Source: Aphodoplasma sp045592745 (GTDB taxonomy: Bacteria; Bacillota; Clostridia; UBA1381; UMGS1253). Taken from it: DNA of 64,000 bases. The stretch spans positions 1 to 64,000 of the forward strand of contig JAZNVH010000025.1 of NCBI GenBank assembly GCA_045592745.1, written 5' to 3'. Shown here in pieces: positions 16,547-24,382 of this stretch (position 1 is its first letter; every line of letters begins with the position of its first letter). The notes below the pieces were generated by a model that saw nothing but the letters and a program-made list of their open reading frames with translations, was not told the DNA's origin and searched no databases. Made by a program: the position numbers and the translations under genes.

Positions 16547-18760
16547 ATGAGAACATTTACTGCATTTATTATAGCGGCAACACTGCTTTGCACTGCGGTG
16601 CATGCTGCGCCAATACAAAAATATGAAGAGGTTATTCCGATAACACCTGGTATAACGTTAACGAAAGTTCAGGAGTTTCATGCAGACCATAATATGAGTT
16701 ATTCATATATTAAAGCTGACCTCACTGACGAAAACACAAAACTCAAACTTTTAAAGTCTGAAAAGGGAATTGACATAGTTGATACTGTTGGTAATCTTGC
16801 AAAAGGCAGCGACAATGTTGTCGCTGCAATCAATGCAGACTTTTTTTCGATACAATCAGGAAATAAGGGATTTTCGTTGGGTATAGAAATTGAGGACGGT
16901 GTTTTGCATCAATCGCCGATTAATCCTTCGACAATGGCTACGATTGCATATATAAACGATAAAGTATCGATGTCATATCTTGATTTTAATATTACAGTGG
17001 TTGCGCCAAATGAAGAAAGAAAAGCGATTAGCCATCTGAATAAACACACTACATATTATGGTGATATTCTTATGTATACAAAGGAATTTAATGGTGGAAT
17101 GTCACCTGCGCCAGGTGGCGAGGTAGTTGAGGTTGTTGTAGATGGTGGCAAGGTTATTGAGTTTAGACGAAATATGCCGTCGGTAAAGATTCCAGAGGAT
17201 GGTTGTGTACTTGTGGTTTCTGAAGGAGTCAATATGTTCTTGACAAACAATTTTAACGAGGGTGATGAAATTAAATTTGATTACCATATTTCGCCAAACA
17301 TAAAGGAAGCTGAAGTGGCATTTGGCGGTGGAGCTATGCTAATTGAAAATGGTAAAGAGGTAACTCAATATTCGCATGTTGTTGCAGGAAATCATCCAAG
17401 AAGTGCACTTGGCATTAACGAGGACGGTACAACAATGTATATTGTTGCGGTTGATGGTCGTCAGGAAATGAGCAGAGGAATGAGAATGTCACATTTGGCT
17501 AAACTGATGGCATCGCTTGGCTGTTATAATGCTGTGAATCTTGATGGTGGCGGTTCTACGAATATGGTTGCTTCAACTATGTGGAATCCTGAAATTCATA
17601 CGGTGAACTCCAAGACAGAAAATAGAAAAGTAATTAACGCAATAGGGTTGACATATGCTGCGCAGAGCGATAATAAAGTCTATAAAATTGATATGAAAAA
17701 GGATGTAGACGCAGTTTTTATAGGGAACCCTGTAAAGATATCTACGGCAGCGTATGATAGCAATATGAGACCTGTTTTTGATAAAGTAGAATTGTCTTCG
17801 GATTATGGTACAGTTAATAATGGCATATTTATACCTGAATGCGCAGGACAAACGTTCGTGAATGCAAAAAGCGGAGACGTACATGCACAGACATCGGTTT
17901 ATGTTGTGGATACAGTAGCGGGAATTGAAACTGATAGTTATATTCGGCTTGAAAGTGGTGAAGACTATGAATTTGATATAAATGTTTTTGATAGTATGGG
18001 ACATTATGTCAGCGTTACAAATACGGAAAAATTTAATATATATTCTTCAGATGCAAATATTGTGTCGGTTGATGGGAGAAGATTGAATGCGCATTCGGCA
18101 GGAACGGCGATAATAACCATTAAAAAAGATGATGTGGTATCGTATATTTCGGTAGCGGTTGATGACACCAAAGAAAACAAAATTAAGTTTGAGGCACCGC
18201 ATGCAAATGTGTATTCACAAAAGGTTGTTCCGTCTGAGAATAAAATGGTTGTTGGGGCTGTTTGTGGCGAGGAAGAAACCCTTTTGTCAGTTTTGGTAAA
18301 TTCCAAAATAAGAAAAGAAATTTCAAATAGCCCGGACGGAGTAGTGCTTGGCAAACTTGGCACATTTAAAAACTATGAAACTGAAAATGCATTGTGTGTA
18401 AATATTGATACATCTTCAGGTGGCATAAGGAACACTTCGGCAGAGCAGTGGAACAAAATTATAGATGTAATTGACAAGACATCAAAGAAAGACGTTTTTA
18501 TATTTTCGGATAATTCTATATTTGGAAATTCAGATTTCGAGAATAAAGTGATAAAAGATTATTTTTCTGCACTTGATAAAAATATATTTATAGTTACCAC
18601 GGGGCAAAGTAATACCTACAAAAACATAAATGGCGTAAACTATTTTACACTAGGAAATCGGTCAGGAGTAGGACTTGGTTTAACCTATTTATCTAACTAT
18701 AAATATCTTGTATTTCATTTTGGGGAAAATGTAACTTTTGAATGGAAAAACTGGTTTTAA
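16547..18760 (+). CDS. Secreted phosphodiester glycosidase (NAGPA domain) with C-terminal accessory domains
   Basis: 737 aa. A signal peptide (cleavage near TAVHA-AP, residue 20) leads into a phosphodiester glycosidase domain to about residue 375. This includes AAINADFFS, HPRSALGINEDGTTMYIVAVDGRQ and NLDGGGSTNMV. The family removes sugar-1-phosphate linked by phosphodiester (NAGPA in animals; wall or capsule glycans in bacteria). A bacterial Ig-like stretch follows (about 380-545), then a domain that looks calcineurin-like (VVGAVCGEE... VLGKLGTFKN... IFSDNSIFG) but lacks clear metal residues. It is divergent from the wall-polymer operon, so a role on that polymer is plausible. AGAGGT precedes the ATG. 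Confidence 0.85.
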   Translation: MRTFTAFIIAATLLCTAVHAAPIQKYEEVIPITPGITLTKVQEFHADHNMSYSYIKADLTDENTKLKLLKSEKGIDIVDTVGNLAKGSDNVVAAINADFFSIQSGNKGFSLGIEIEDGVLHQSPINPSTMATIAYINDKVSMSYLDFNITVVAPNEERKAISHLNKHTTYYGDILMYTKEFNGGMSPAPGGEVVEVVVDGGKVIEFRRNMPSVKIPEDGCVLVVSEGVNMFLTNNFNEGDEIKFDYHISPNIKEAEVAFGGGAMLIENGKEVTQYSHVVAGNHPRSALGINEDGTTMYIVAVDGRQEMSRGMRMSHLAKLMASLGCYNAVNLDGGGSTNMVASTMWNPEIHTVNSKTENRKVINAIGLTYAAQSDNKVYKIDMKKDVDAVFIGNPVKISTAAYDSNMRPVFDKVELSSDYGTVNNGIFIPECAGQTFVNAKSGDVHAQTSVYVVDTVAGIETDSYIRLESGEDYEFDINVFDSMGHYVSVTNTEKFNIYSSDANIVSVDGRRLNAHSAGTAIITIKKDDVVSYISVAVDDTKENKIKFEAPHANVYSQKVVPSENKMVVGAVCGEEETLLSVLVNSKIRKEISNSPDGVVLGKLGTFKNYETENALCVNIDTSSGGIRNTSAEQWNKIIDVIDKTSKKDVFIFSDNSIFGNSDFENKVIKDYFSALDKNIFIVTTGQSNTYKNINGVNYFTLGNRSGVGLGLTYLSNYKYLVFHFGENVTFEWKNWF

Positions 18761-18796
18761 TTAGTATAAGATTAAGGTACTTGTAACGCACTATAT

Positions 18797-18827
18797 TAAA
18801 AACCCACAAATATATTGTGGGTTTTTT
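18797..18827 (+). terminator. Terminator of the phosphodiester glycosidase gene
   Basis: Stem AAAACCCACAA / TTGTGGGTTTT around a short AT loop, then T residues. Confidence 0.9.
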
Positions 18828-18835
18828 GTTTTCCC

Positions 18836-18864
18836 TTGAATTTGTTGTAAAAATATAGTATAAT
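18836..18864 (+). promoter_or_regulatory. Sigma-A promoter of the lipoprotein gene
   Basis: TTGAAT (18836-18841), 17 nt, TATAAT (18859-18864). The leader holds one TGTCGAT half-site at about 18905, a weak Spo0A-box-like match without a partner. Confidence 0.75.
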
Positions 18865-18940
18865 TAACATATTCATAGTTTTGTTTTTTAAAATTTCTGT
18901 AGGTGTGTCGATTTTATATAGAAAAAAAGGAGGCATTGTA

Positions 18941-19357
18941 ATGAAGAAGTTTTTTGCTGTTTTAGTTTGTGTGGCGCTTATGCTTTGCGGATGTCAGAAA
19001 AACGAAATTATTTTGAAAAACAATGGTTTGTCAAGCGAAAATGCGGGAAGCAGTGTATCAGCAGATATGCTTAAAAAAGGAGACTCTTTTTCACTTACAG
19101 GTATTGTAGGTTATTCAAATGAGCCAAGCGACATTGGACAAGAGTATTGCTTTATAACGAGTGATATAAAGATAGATTATTACTATACAGATATTTATGA
19201 TGAACAATCAACATGGTCGAGCGATGTTTTTTATACAAAGGGCGATGATACTGATTTACTAAAAGAATATGCAGGACAAAAAATCAGTATATCAGGCATA
19301 TTTGATGCCGAGGTTCATGGGATACCATATATAACAAATATTACGGTTTTGAAATAG
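18941..19357 (+). CDS. Small lipoprotein, unknown function
   Basis: 138 aa. N-terminal MKKFFAVLVCVALMLCGC is a lipoprotein signal with the lipobox LCGC, so the mature protein begins at Cys 18. A linker rich in Ser and Asn follows. The rest (about 45-138) is a compact beta-rich domain (FSLTGIVGYSN, YCFITSDIKIDYYYT, GQKISISGIFDAEVHGIPYITNITVL) that looks like an OB-type fold, though I do not recognise a named family. AAGGAGG lies 8-9 nt before this ATG, so the longer upstream reading is rejected. Confidence 0.8.
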   Translation: MKKFFAVLVCVALMLCGCQKNEIILKNNGLSSENAGSSVSADMLKKGDSFSLTGIVGYSNEPSDIGQEYCFITSDIKIDYYYTDIYDEQSTWSSDVFYTKGDDTDLLKEYAGQKISISGIFDAEVHGIPYITNITVLK

Positions 19358-19398
19358 TGAAAAATATTTAATATAAATTTTTTATGAGGTGAAAACAA

Positions 19399-19966
19399 AT
19401 GGTAAAAGAACTGTCCGAAAAAGCAATTGCAATAATCAAGAAAATGCAACAAAATGAATTGACAGAAAGCGTCATTTACAAAGAAATTGCAAAATTTGCA
19501 AAAAGGTGATGAAAACAAAAAAATACTTATGCGCCTTGCTGATGAGGAAAAAGCGCATTATGAAATATGGAAGGGTTATACAGGCATTGAAATGAAGACT
19601 GAAAAGCTTAAAGTGTTCAAGTACAAGATGCTTGCACGCGTTTTGGGCTTTACATTTGCGGTTAAGCTTATGGAAAACGGCGAAGAGGCATAGCAAAAAG
19701 AATATGATATACTTTCAAAAGAAATGGAAGAAAGTGCCCGGATAAAAGAGCAGGAGGCAGAGCATGAGGAGGCTCTTCTTGGTATGCTTGACGAGGAAAG
19801 ACTTCAGTATGTGGGCAGTATGGTGCTTGGTATGAATGATGCATTGATAGAGCTTACAGGCTCGCTTGCGGGATTTACCTTTGCTATGCAAAATACACGT
19901 CTTATAGCTCTTTCAGGTCTTATTATGGGAATTTTGGCAAAGCATTTTCTCGGTGTTGACCTGTAA
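19399..19966 (+). pseudogene. Decayed rubrerythrin-VIT1/CCC1 family metal transporter
   Basis: The remnant reads as one protein across three lesions. A ferritin-like N-terminus (VKELSEKAIAIIKKMQ to ESVIYKEIAKFA) breaks at a run of five A (19500-19504); removing one A restores KGDENKKILMRLADEEKAHYEIWKGYTGIE. A TAG at 19691-19693 interrupts GEEA*QKEYDIL. After the first CCC1 helix (YVGSMVLGMNDALIELTGSLAGFTFAMQN) the sequence jumps from GLIMGI to LAKHFLGVDL, which looks like the protein's own C-terminus, so the remaining helices are deleted. Intact relatives move Fe or Mn across the membrane. A Shine-Dalgarno GAGGTG precedes the ATG. Confidence 0.85.
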
Positions 19967-19983
19967 TATAAAAATGTTTATAT

Positions 19984-20013
19984 AAAAAAAGTCGCACTAT
20001 GCGACTTGATTTT
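19984..20013 (+). terminator. Terminator after the CCC1 remnant
   Basis: Stem AAGTCGCA / TGCGACTT with a 3-nt loop (19989-20007), then GATTTTT. A weak promoter for the next gene (TTGATT 20006, TATAAC 20028) overlaps its end. Confidence 0.75.
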
Positions 20014-20072
20014 TGCATATTATACAGTATAACAAAAAAATGACTGCGTTGGCAGTACGAAAGGACTATCTT

Positions 20073-20999
20073 ATGGTATACAGAAACATTTTGGAGGCGA
20101 TTGGAAATACACCTCTTATCGAACTTACACGTATGGCAGACACAGACTGTGCGAGAATTTTAGTTAAATTTGAAGGACTCAACGTAGGCGGCTCTATCAA
20201 AACGAGAACTGCTTACAATATGATTTTAGAGGCAGAAAAACAAGGCCTTTTACACGAAGATACAATCATAGTAGAGCCGACTAGTGGCAATCAGGGGATT
20301 GGTCTTGCGTTGGTAGGTGCAGTTAAAGGCTATCGCACAAAAATTATTATGCCCGACTCGGTCAGCGAGGAAAGACGCAAGCTTGTGGAGCATTACGGCG
20401 CAGAGGTAATTTTGATTCACGATGCGGGTAATATCGGCGAATGCATAGACAAGTGCTTGCAGACGGCACTCGAAATGAGAGATAATGACCCGAAGGTGTT
20501 TGTGCCGCATCAGTTTGAAAATCCTGCCAATGTTGAAATTCAAAGAAGAGAGACGGGAAAAGAAATACTTGAGGCAGTAAACGGACCAATTCACGGATTT
20601 TGTTCGGGTATTGGTACGGGTGGTACGATTACAGGTATTGGCGAAACTTTAAAGGCAGAAAATCCCGATATCGAAATATGGGCAGTAGAGCCTGAGCACG
20701 CGGCGATTTTGTCGGGCGGTTCTATCGGCACGCATATTCAGATGGGAATTGGCGACGGTCTTATTCCGCCGATTTTAAACCAGAATATTTATAATGATAT
20801 CTGTATTATAAAGGACGAGGAAGCTATTAAAACATCCAAGGAGCTTGCGTCAAAAGAGGGAATTATGTGTGGCATTTCGAGCGGTACAAATGTTGCTGCC
20901 GCTATAAAGCTTGCAAAAAAACTCGGAAAAGGAAAAACTGTTGTTACAGTTCTTCCCGATACGGCAGAAAGATATTTTTCAACTCCTTTGTTTGAATAG
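20073..20999 (+). CDS. Cysteine synthase-like PLP enzyme
   Basis: 308 aa, fold-type II PLP enzyme of the cysteine synthase/cystathionine beta-synthase group, expected to make cysteine from O-acetylserine and sulfide or run a related beta-replacement. The PLP lysine is K43 in GGSIKTRTA; most CysK proteins have GGSVKDR. The substrate loop is PTSGNQGIG rather than TSGNTG. The phosphate-binding GTGGT is intact (GIGTGGTITG). These changes mark a divergent subgroup, so the exact substrate is open. ATG at 20073 follows GAAAGGA by 7 nt. No cysE is adjacent. Confidence 0.82.
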   Translation: MVYRNILEAIGNTPLIELTRMADTDCARILVKFEGLNVGGSIKTRTAYNMILEAEKQGLLHEDTIIVEPTSGNQGIGLALVGAVKGYRTKIIMPDSVSEERRKLVEHYGAEVILIHDAGNIGECIDKCLQTALEMRDNDPKVFVPHQFENPANVEIQRRETGKEILEAVNGPIHGFCSGIGTGGTITGIGETLKAENPDIEIWAVEPEHAAILSGGSIGTHIQMGIGDGLIPPILNQNIYNDICIIKDEEAIKTSKELASKEGIMCGISSGTNVAAAIKLAKKLGKGKTVVTVLPDTAERYFSTPLFE

Positions 21000-21022
21000 A
21001 AAAAGCAGATAAAAGAAAACGA

Positions 21023-21072
21023 TTTGTTTTTAATTTGATTTAAGTATACAAAGATTGTCGAAATTTGCCGAA
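21023..21072 (+). promoter_or_regulatory. Promoter with tandem Spo0A-like boxes, copy 1
   Basis: TTTGTT (21023-21028), 16 nt, TATACA (21045-21050); then 5 nt, TGTCGAA (21056-21062), ATT, TGCCGAA (21066-21072). The last bases form the AAAGGA ribosome site of the aldo/keto reductase gene. Confidence 0.6.
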
Positions 21073-21085
21073 AGGAAAAGTAATT

Positions 21086-22078
21086 ATGAATTATACTCCA
21101 ATTGTAAAAAGGTATGAAGATGTTGAATACAGAAGATGTGGTGAAAGCGGACTAAAACTCCCGGCAGTATCACTTGGCTTGTGGCACAATTTTGGAGACA
21201 ATGGCGATTTTGAGAATATGCGCAAAATGTGTTTTACGGCCTTTGACCACGGTATAACGCATTTTGATTTGGCAAATAATTATGGTCCCAAAGAGGGAAG
21301 TGCGGAAACCAATTTTGGCAAAATATTAAATTGTGATTTAAAGGCCTATCGTGACGAAATGATAATAAGCACAAAGGCTGGATATTATATGTGGCCAGGC
21401 CCGTATGGCGAGTGGGGAAGCAAGAAATATCTAATAGCAAGCCTTGACCAAAGTCTTAAAAGAATGAATGTTGACTATGTTGACATTTTTTATCATCACA
21501 GAATGGATCCTGATACACCGCTTTATGAAACAATGTGGGCACTTGATAGTTTAGTGAAAAGTGGTAAGGCACTTTATGTGGGATTGTCAAATTATGACGG
21601 TGAAACAATGAAAAAAGCTGCAACTATTCTTGAAGAACTTCATTGTCCTTTTGTCATCAATCAAAACCGATACTCTATTTTAGACAGAACGATTGAGAAA
21701 AACGGGCTTATCAAAAGTGCGATTGCGAAAAAGAAAGGGCTGATTGTTTTTAGTCCGCTTGCACAAGGACTCCTTACTGACCGTTATATGGATGGCATTC
21801 CTGAGGATAGCAGGGTAAGAACAGACGGAAGATTTTTAAATGAAAAGTCTTTGTCTGAAGATGTGCTGAGGAAAGTCGGGAGTTTGAACGAAATAGCAAA
21901 GAATAGGGGACAAAGTCTTGCACAAATGGCACTTTCGTGGGTGTATAGTCATGAGGGAGTTACGAGTGTTTTGATTGGGGCTTCAAAGCCAGAACAAATA
22001 CTGCAAAATATCAAAATGATGGACAATCTTAATTTTACAGAAGAAGAATACAAGCTGATTGATTCGATAGTTTTTTAA
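21086..22078 (+). CDS. Aldo/keto reductase, YghZ/Gpr-like
   Basis: 330 aa NADPH-dependent aldo/keto reductase barrel. The catalytic tetrad is visible: Asp 61 and Tyr 66 in FDLANNYGP, Lys 97 in STKAGY, His 137 in YHHRMD. The length and segments such as NNYGPKEGSAETNFG and MWPGPYGEWGSKKYL match the AKR14/YghZ group, which reduces L-glyceraldehyde 3-phosphate and methylglyoxal, so aldehyde detoxification is likely. ATG at 21086 is chosen because the ribosome site AAAGGA (21071-21076) would lie inside the longer TTG reading. First gene of the five carrying the repeated operator. Confidence 0.9.
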   Translation: MNYTPIVKRYEDVEYRRCGESGLKLPAVSLGLWHNFGDNGDFENMRKMCFTAFDHGITHFDLANNYGPKEGSAETNFGKILNCDLKAYRDEMIISTKAGYYMWPGPYGEWGSKKYLIASLDQSLKRMNVDYVDIFYHHRMDPDTPLYETMWALDSLVKSGKALYVGLSNYDGETMKKAATILEELHCPFVINQNRYSILDRTIEKNGLIKSAIAKKKGLIVFSPLAQGLLTDRYMDGIPEDSRVRTDGRFLNEKSLSEDVLRKVGSLNEIAKNRGQSLAQMALSWVYSHEGVTSVLIGASKPEQILQNIKMMDNLNFTEEEYKLIDSIVF

Positions 22079-22108
22079 GGGCGAATGTTTTGTGTCATTA
22101 CAATTTTT

Positions 22109-22156
22109 TTGGCCTGACTTGACACGAACTTATAAGGGATGTCGAATTTTGGCGAA
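22109..22156 (+). promoter_or_regulatory. Promoter with tandem Spo0A-like boxes, copy 2
   Basis: TTGGCC (22109-22114), 16 nt, TATAAG (22131-22136); then TGTCGAA (22140-22146), TTT, TGGCGAA (22150-22156). A 16-nt block at 22113-22128, CCTGACTTGACACGAA, recurs with two changes upstream of copy 3. Confidence 0.55.
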
Positions 22157-22176
22157 AAATAGAAAGGAGCATTTGC

Positions 22177-22848
22177 ATGGAAATACTCAACAAAAGAGAA
22201 AAGAAATTATATAAAGAGTTAAAAGATAGAGCTATGGATGAAGGCACAGTAACTATCCAAGCAGATGAATTTCCAAAATGGACAACATTACTAGATAAGT
22301 TGGAATCTTCAGGTTATTTTACAATCATATATGCAGATGGTGCTGCTTCTCTTTGTAAATCTTTAAATTTTGATCAATTTGAAATTGAACAAAAAGAGGC
22401 AAGAAAGGAAGAAAGAAAAAACACTACTCACGATTATAAGGTTGCGATTATATCAGTTGTACTTACTGCTCTTGTTGCTCTTCTGTCAAAAAGTGTTTTT
22501 ACATTTTTTATTACAGATTCTATAGATAAATATAATGAATATTGTTATGAAATCAATAGAGCAATTAAAGATATAGATTTTGAAAAAGGCGATATTAGTG
22601 ACGGGAAATTAATTTTGTATAATGAGGGAAAAGAAGTGTATAACCAAAGTTATGGAAACTTTGATTCCAAGTATAAAATAATTTATATTCGCAAGGACGG
22701 AAATAAAGTGTTTTTTGTATTGAATGCATCAGTTGATGATGAAGATGGAATAGTTTATCTAAATGGCGAGAATGGAAATATAATGAATGGTTTATGGTCT
22801 TTGGAAAGATTAGGTGGCGATTCATATAATTATAAAACATACAAATAA
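22177..22848 (+). CDS. Single-pass membrane protein, unknown function
   Basis: 223 aa, family not recognised. Residues 1-85 are soluble and charged (MEILNKREKKLYKELKDRAMDEGTV), with a short charged helix EIEQKEARKEERKN. One membrane segment spans about 90-112 (VAIISVVLTALVALLSKSVFTFFI). The C-terminal 110 residues are soluble and beta-rich (KIIYIRKDGNKVFFVLNASVDDEDGIVYLNGENG). AAAGGAG lies 7 nt before the ATG. It shares the repeated operator with its neighbours and has no partner in the same message that I can see. The region looks more A+T-rich than the flanking core genes, which would fit acquisition; base composition was not computed. Confidence 0.75.
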   Translation: MEILNKREKKLYKELKDRAMDEGTVTIQADEFPKWTTLLDKLESSGYFTIIYADGAASLCKSLNFDQFEIEQKEARKEERKNTTHDYKVAIISVVLTALVALLSKSVFTFFITDSIDKYNEYCYEINRAIKDIDFEKGDISDGKLILYNEGKEVYNQSYGNFDSKYKIIYIRKDGNKVFFVLNASVDDEDGIVYLNGENGNIMNGLWSLERLGGDSYNYKTYK

Positions 22849-22881
22849 TTATTTGTCCTAACTTGACATGAAATTCCACAA

Positions 22882-22939
22882 AAAACATTGGCATCCAGAT
22901 TATACAGTCTTTATAGTAAGAGTGTCGAAATTTGACGAA
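22882..22939 (+). promoter_or_regulatory. Promoter with tandem Spo0A-like boxes, copy 3
   Basis: TTGGCA (22888-22893), 18 nt, TATAGT (22912-22917); then 5 nt, TGTCGAA (22923-22929), ATT, TGACGAA (22933-22939) merging with AAAGGAG. The 34 nt at 22882-22915 recur with one mismatch at 24383-24416. This is the best-preserved copy. Confidence 0.65.
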
Positions 22940-22953
22940 AGGAGAAAATGTAT

Positions 22954-23583
22954 ATGAATAGGGATAGAAACCCATTAATGATTGCATATATAATTTTTTT
23001 AGTAATATGTTGTTTTATTTATATTATGAAATGTATATTGGATTTTGAGTTTGAAATTTGGGACAAGATAGTTGTTGCAACAACTGCTTCTTCGTATTTT
23101 TTTTCATTTGCAAGTCTTCATAAAAATCAGATTCAACTTCATAATAATATGATAAATTACTACAATGGTATAATTCCAACAGCTTCCGAAGAGAATAGCT
23201 TATTTCAAAAGTTATTTGATACTTATGAGAATAACGAACAACTCACAGAAGACGTTAAATTGATTGAAAATAAATATACGCCACTTACGGAATACATATG
23301 TAAAGCTATAGAAGAAGAAAAAGAAGAAATTAAGATAGAAGAAAAATGGGTGTTTCGATTTAATGTTACTGGATTTCTAATGTTTTTTTGTGTAATTGCA
23401 TTTAATTTCGTGTTTTCATTTTTGAAATCTCATCAAGATATTATTACTATTTGTGCTTTCATAATGGTACTAGTTGCTGATTACTCATTAGATTACTTTT
23501 CGAACAAAGGCAAATTAGCAATTGACAATTTGGAAAAAGATATTAAAAATAATATTAAAAAATTAGAAGGAAAATGTAATTAA
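22954..23583 (+). CDS. Four-helix membrane protein, unknown function
   Basis: 209 aa, family not recognised. Two N-terminal membrane segments (about 7-27 and 39-55) and two C-terminal ones (about 135-153 and 160-177) flank a cytoplasmic-looking helical stretch rich in Glu and Lys (ICKAIEEEKEEIKIEEKW). The tail is charged (NLEKDIKNNIKKLEGKCN). ATG at 22954 is chosen over 22948 because GGAG (22941-22944) is then 9 nt away instead of 3. It carries operator copy 3. The topology resembles small sensor or toxin-immunity membrane proteins, but nothing specific can be claimed. Confidence 0.72.
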   Translation: MNRDRNPLMIAYIIFLVICCFIYIMKCILDFEFEIWDKIVVATTASSYFFSFASLHKNQIQLHNNMINYYNGIIPTASEENSLFQKLFDTYENNEQLTEDVKLIENKYTPLTEYICKAIEEEKEEIKIEEKWVFRFNVTGFLMFFCVIAFNFVFSFLKSHQDIITICAFIMVLVADYSLDYFSNKGKLAIDNLEKDIKNNIKKLEGKCN

Positions 23584-23647
23584 CAATTTTGTATGTCAAT
23601 TATTGAAGATTTGTTTATAATTTTACGTAATTTATAACAAAAAAAGC

Positions 23648-23691
23648 TTTGCATGTAGATTATATGTTCTTTATAGTCGAATTTTGACGAA
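23648..23691 (+). promoter_or_regulatory. Promoter with tandem Spo0A-like boxes, copy 4 (compressed)
   Basis: TTTGCA (23648-23653), 18 nt, TATAGT (23672-23677). The first box is degenerate, AGTCGAA (23675-23681), and overlaps the -10. After TTT comes TGACGAA (23685-23691). About six bases between -10 and box seen in copy 3 are missing here. Confidence 0.5.
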
Positions 23692-23722
23692 AATAATATA
23701 AATTGAAAGGAAGAATAAACAT

Positions 23723-24349
23723 ATGGCAAAAATTTGCAAGAAATGTGGTACGGAAATAGGCTTTTTTTCTAAAATGGATTTAGAACTATCTGATGGAACA
23801 AATCTGTGTTATGATTGTGCTGAGCCAATACAGTCTAATATAACTAAATTGTATGGAGCAAAAACAATAGAAGAGTTTGATCAAATTAAAGAAGTTATAA
23901 TAGAGAAAAGTCAAGATGTTTATGACGAGTCAATTTGTAGTTTGATAAACTCGCTTATAAATAAAATATTATCGGAATCATCGTATATCAAGGATGAAGG
24001 TATTTCTGATTATATAGCCAAACAGCAAATGATGACAACTGGATACGACTTCACGGGATATAAAATTAAAAAGTATATTGGCATAATAAGTGGGCAAGTT
24101 GTTTTAGGAACTGGTTTTTTATCAGAAATTTCTGCATCATATGCAGATTTCTTTGGTGCTCAATCTAATAAATTTGCGACTAAACTAGAGCAAGCAAAAA
24201 ATGCTGCTTTGGGGAAACTATCTGATAAATCTATCAAAATGGGAGGAAATGCTATAATTGGTGTTGCTTTTGATTACATAACATTCCATGGTAATTTGAT
24301 AGGTGTTGTAGCAAATGGAACAAGTGTTGTTGTTGAAGAAGAAATATGA
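23723..24349 (+). CDS. Zinc-ribbon protein with a YbjQ-like domain
   Basis: 208 aa. An N-terminal four-Cys knuckle (CKKCGTE... CYDCAEP, residues 5-32) looks like a zinc ribbon. A helical linker to about 95 follows, then a YbjQ/UPF0145-type domain (about 98-208). That domain has the usual order GIISGQVVLGTGF, AALGKLSDKSIKMGGNAIIGVAFDY and NLIGVVANGTSVVVE. YbjQ domains form ring pentamers and are often called heavy-metal-binding, but no activity is established. GAAAGGAAG precedes the ATG. It carries operator copy 4. Confidence 0.8.
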   Translation: MAKICKKCGTEIGFFSKMDLELSDGTNLCYDCAEPIQSNITKLYGAKTIEEFDQIKEVIIEKSQDVYDESICSLINSLINKILSESSYIKDEGISDYIAKQQMMTTGYDFTGYKIKKYIGIISGQVVLGTGFLSEISASYADFFGAQSNKFATKLEQAKNAALGKLSDKSIKMGGNAIIGVAFDYITFHGNLIGVVANGTSVVVEEEI

Positions 24350-24382
24350 TTCTTAGTTTTAAGTTGATATAACCCACTGCTG

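Noticed and set aside
19498..19507. Programmed frameshift in the CCC1-like gene
   Set aside because: The A run is short and not a slippery heptamer with a downstream structure; a second stop and a deletion in the same gene make decay the simpler reading.
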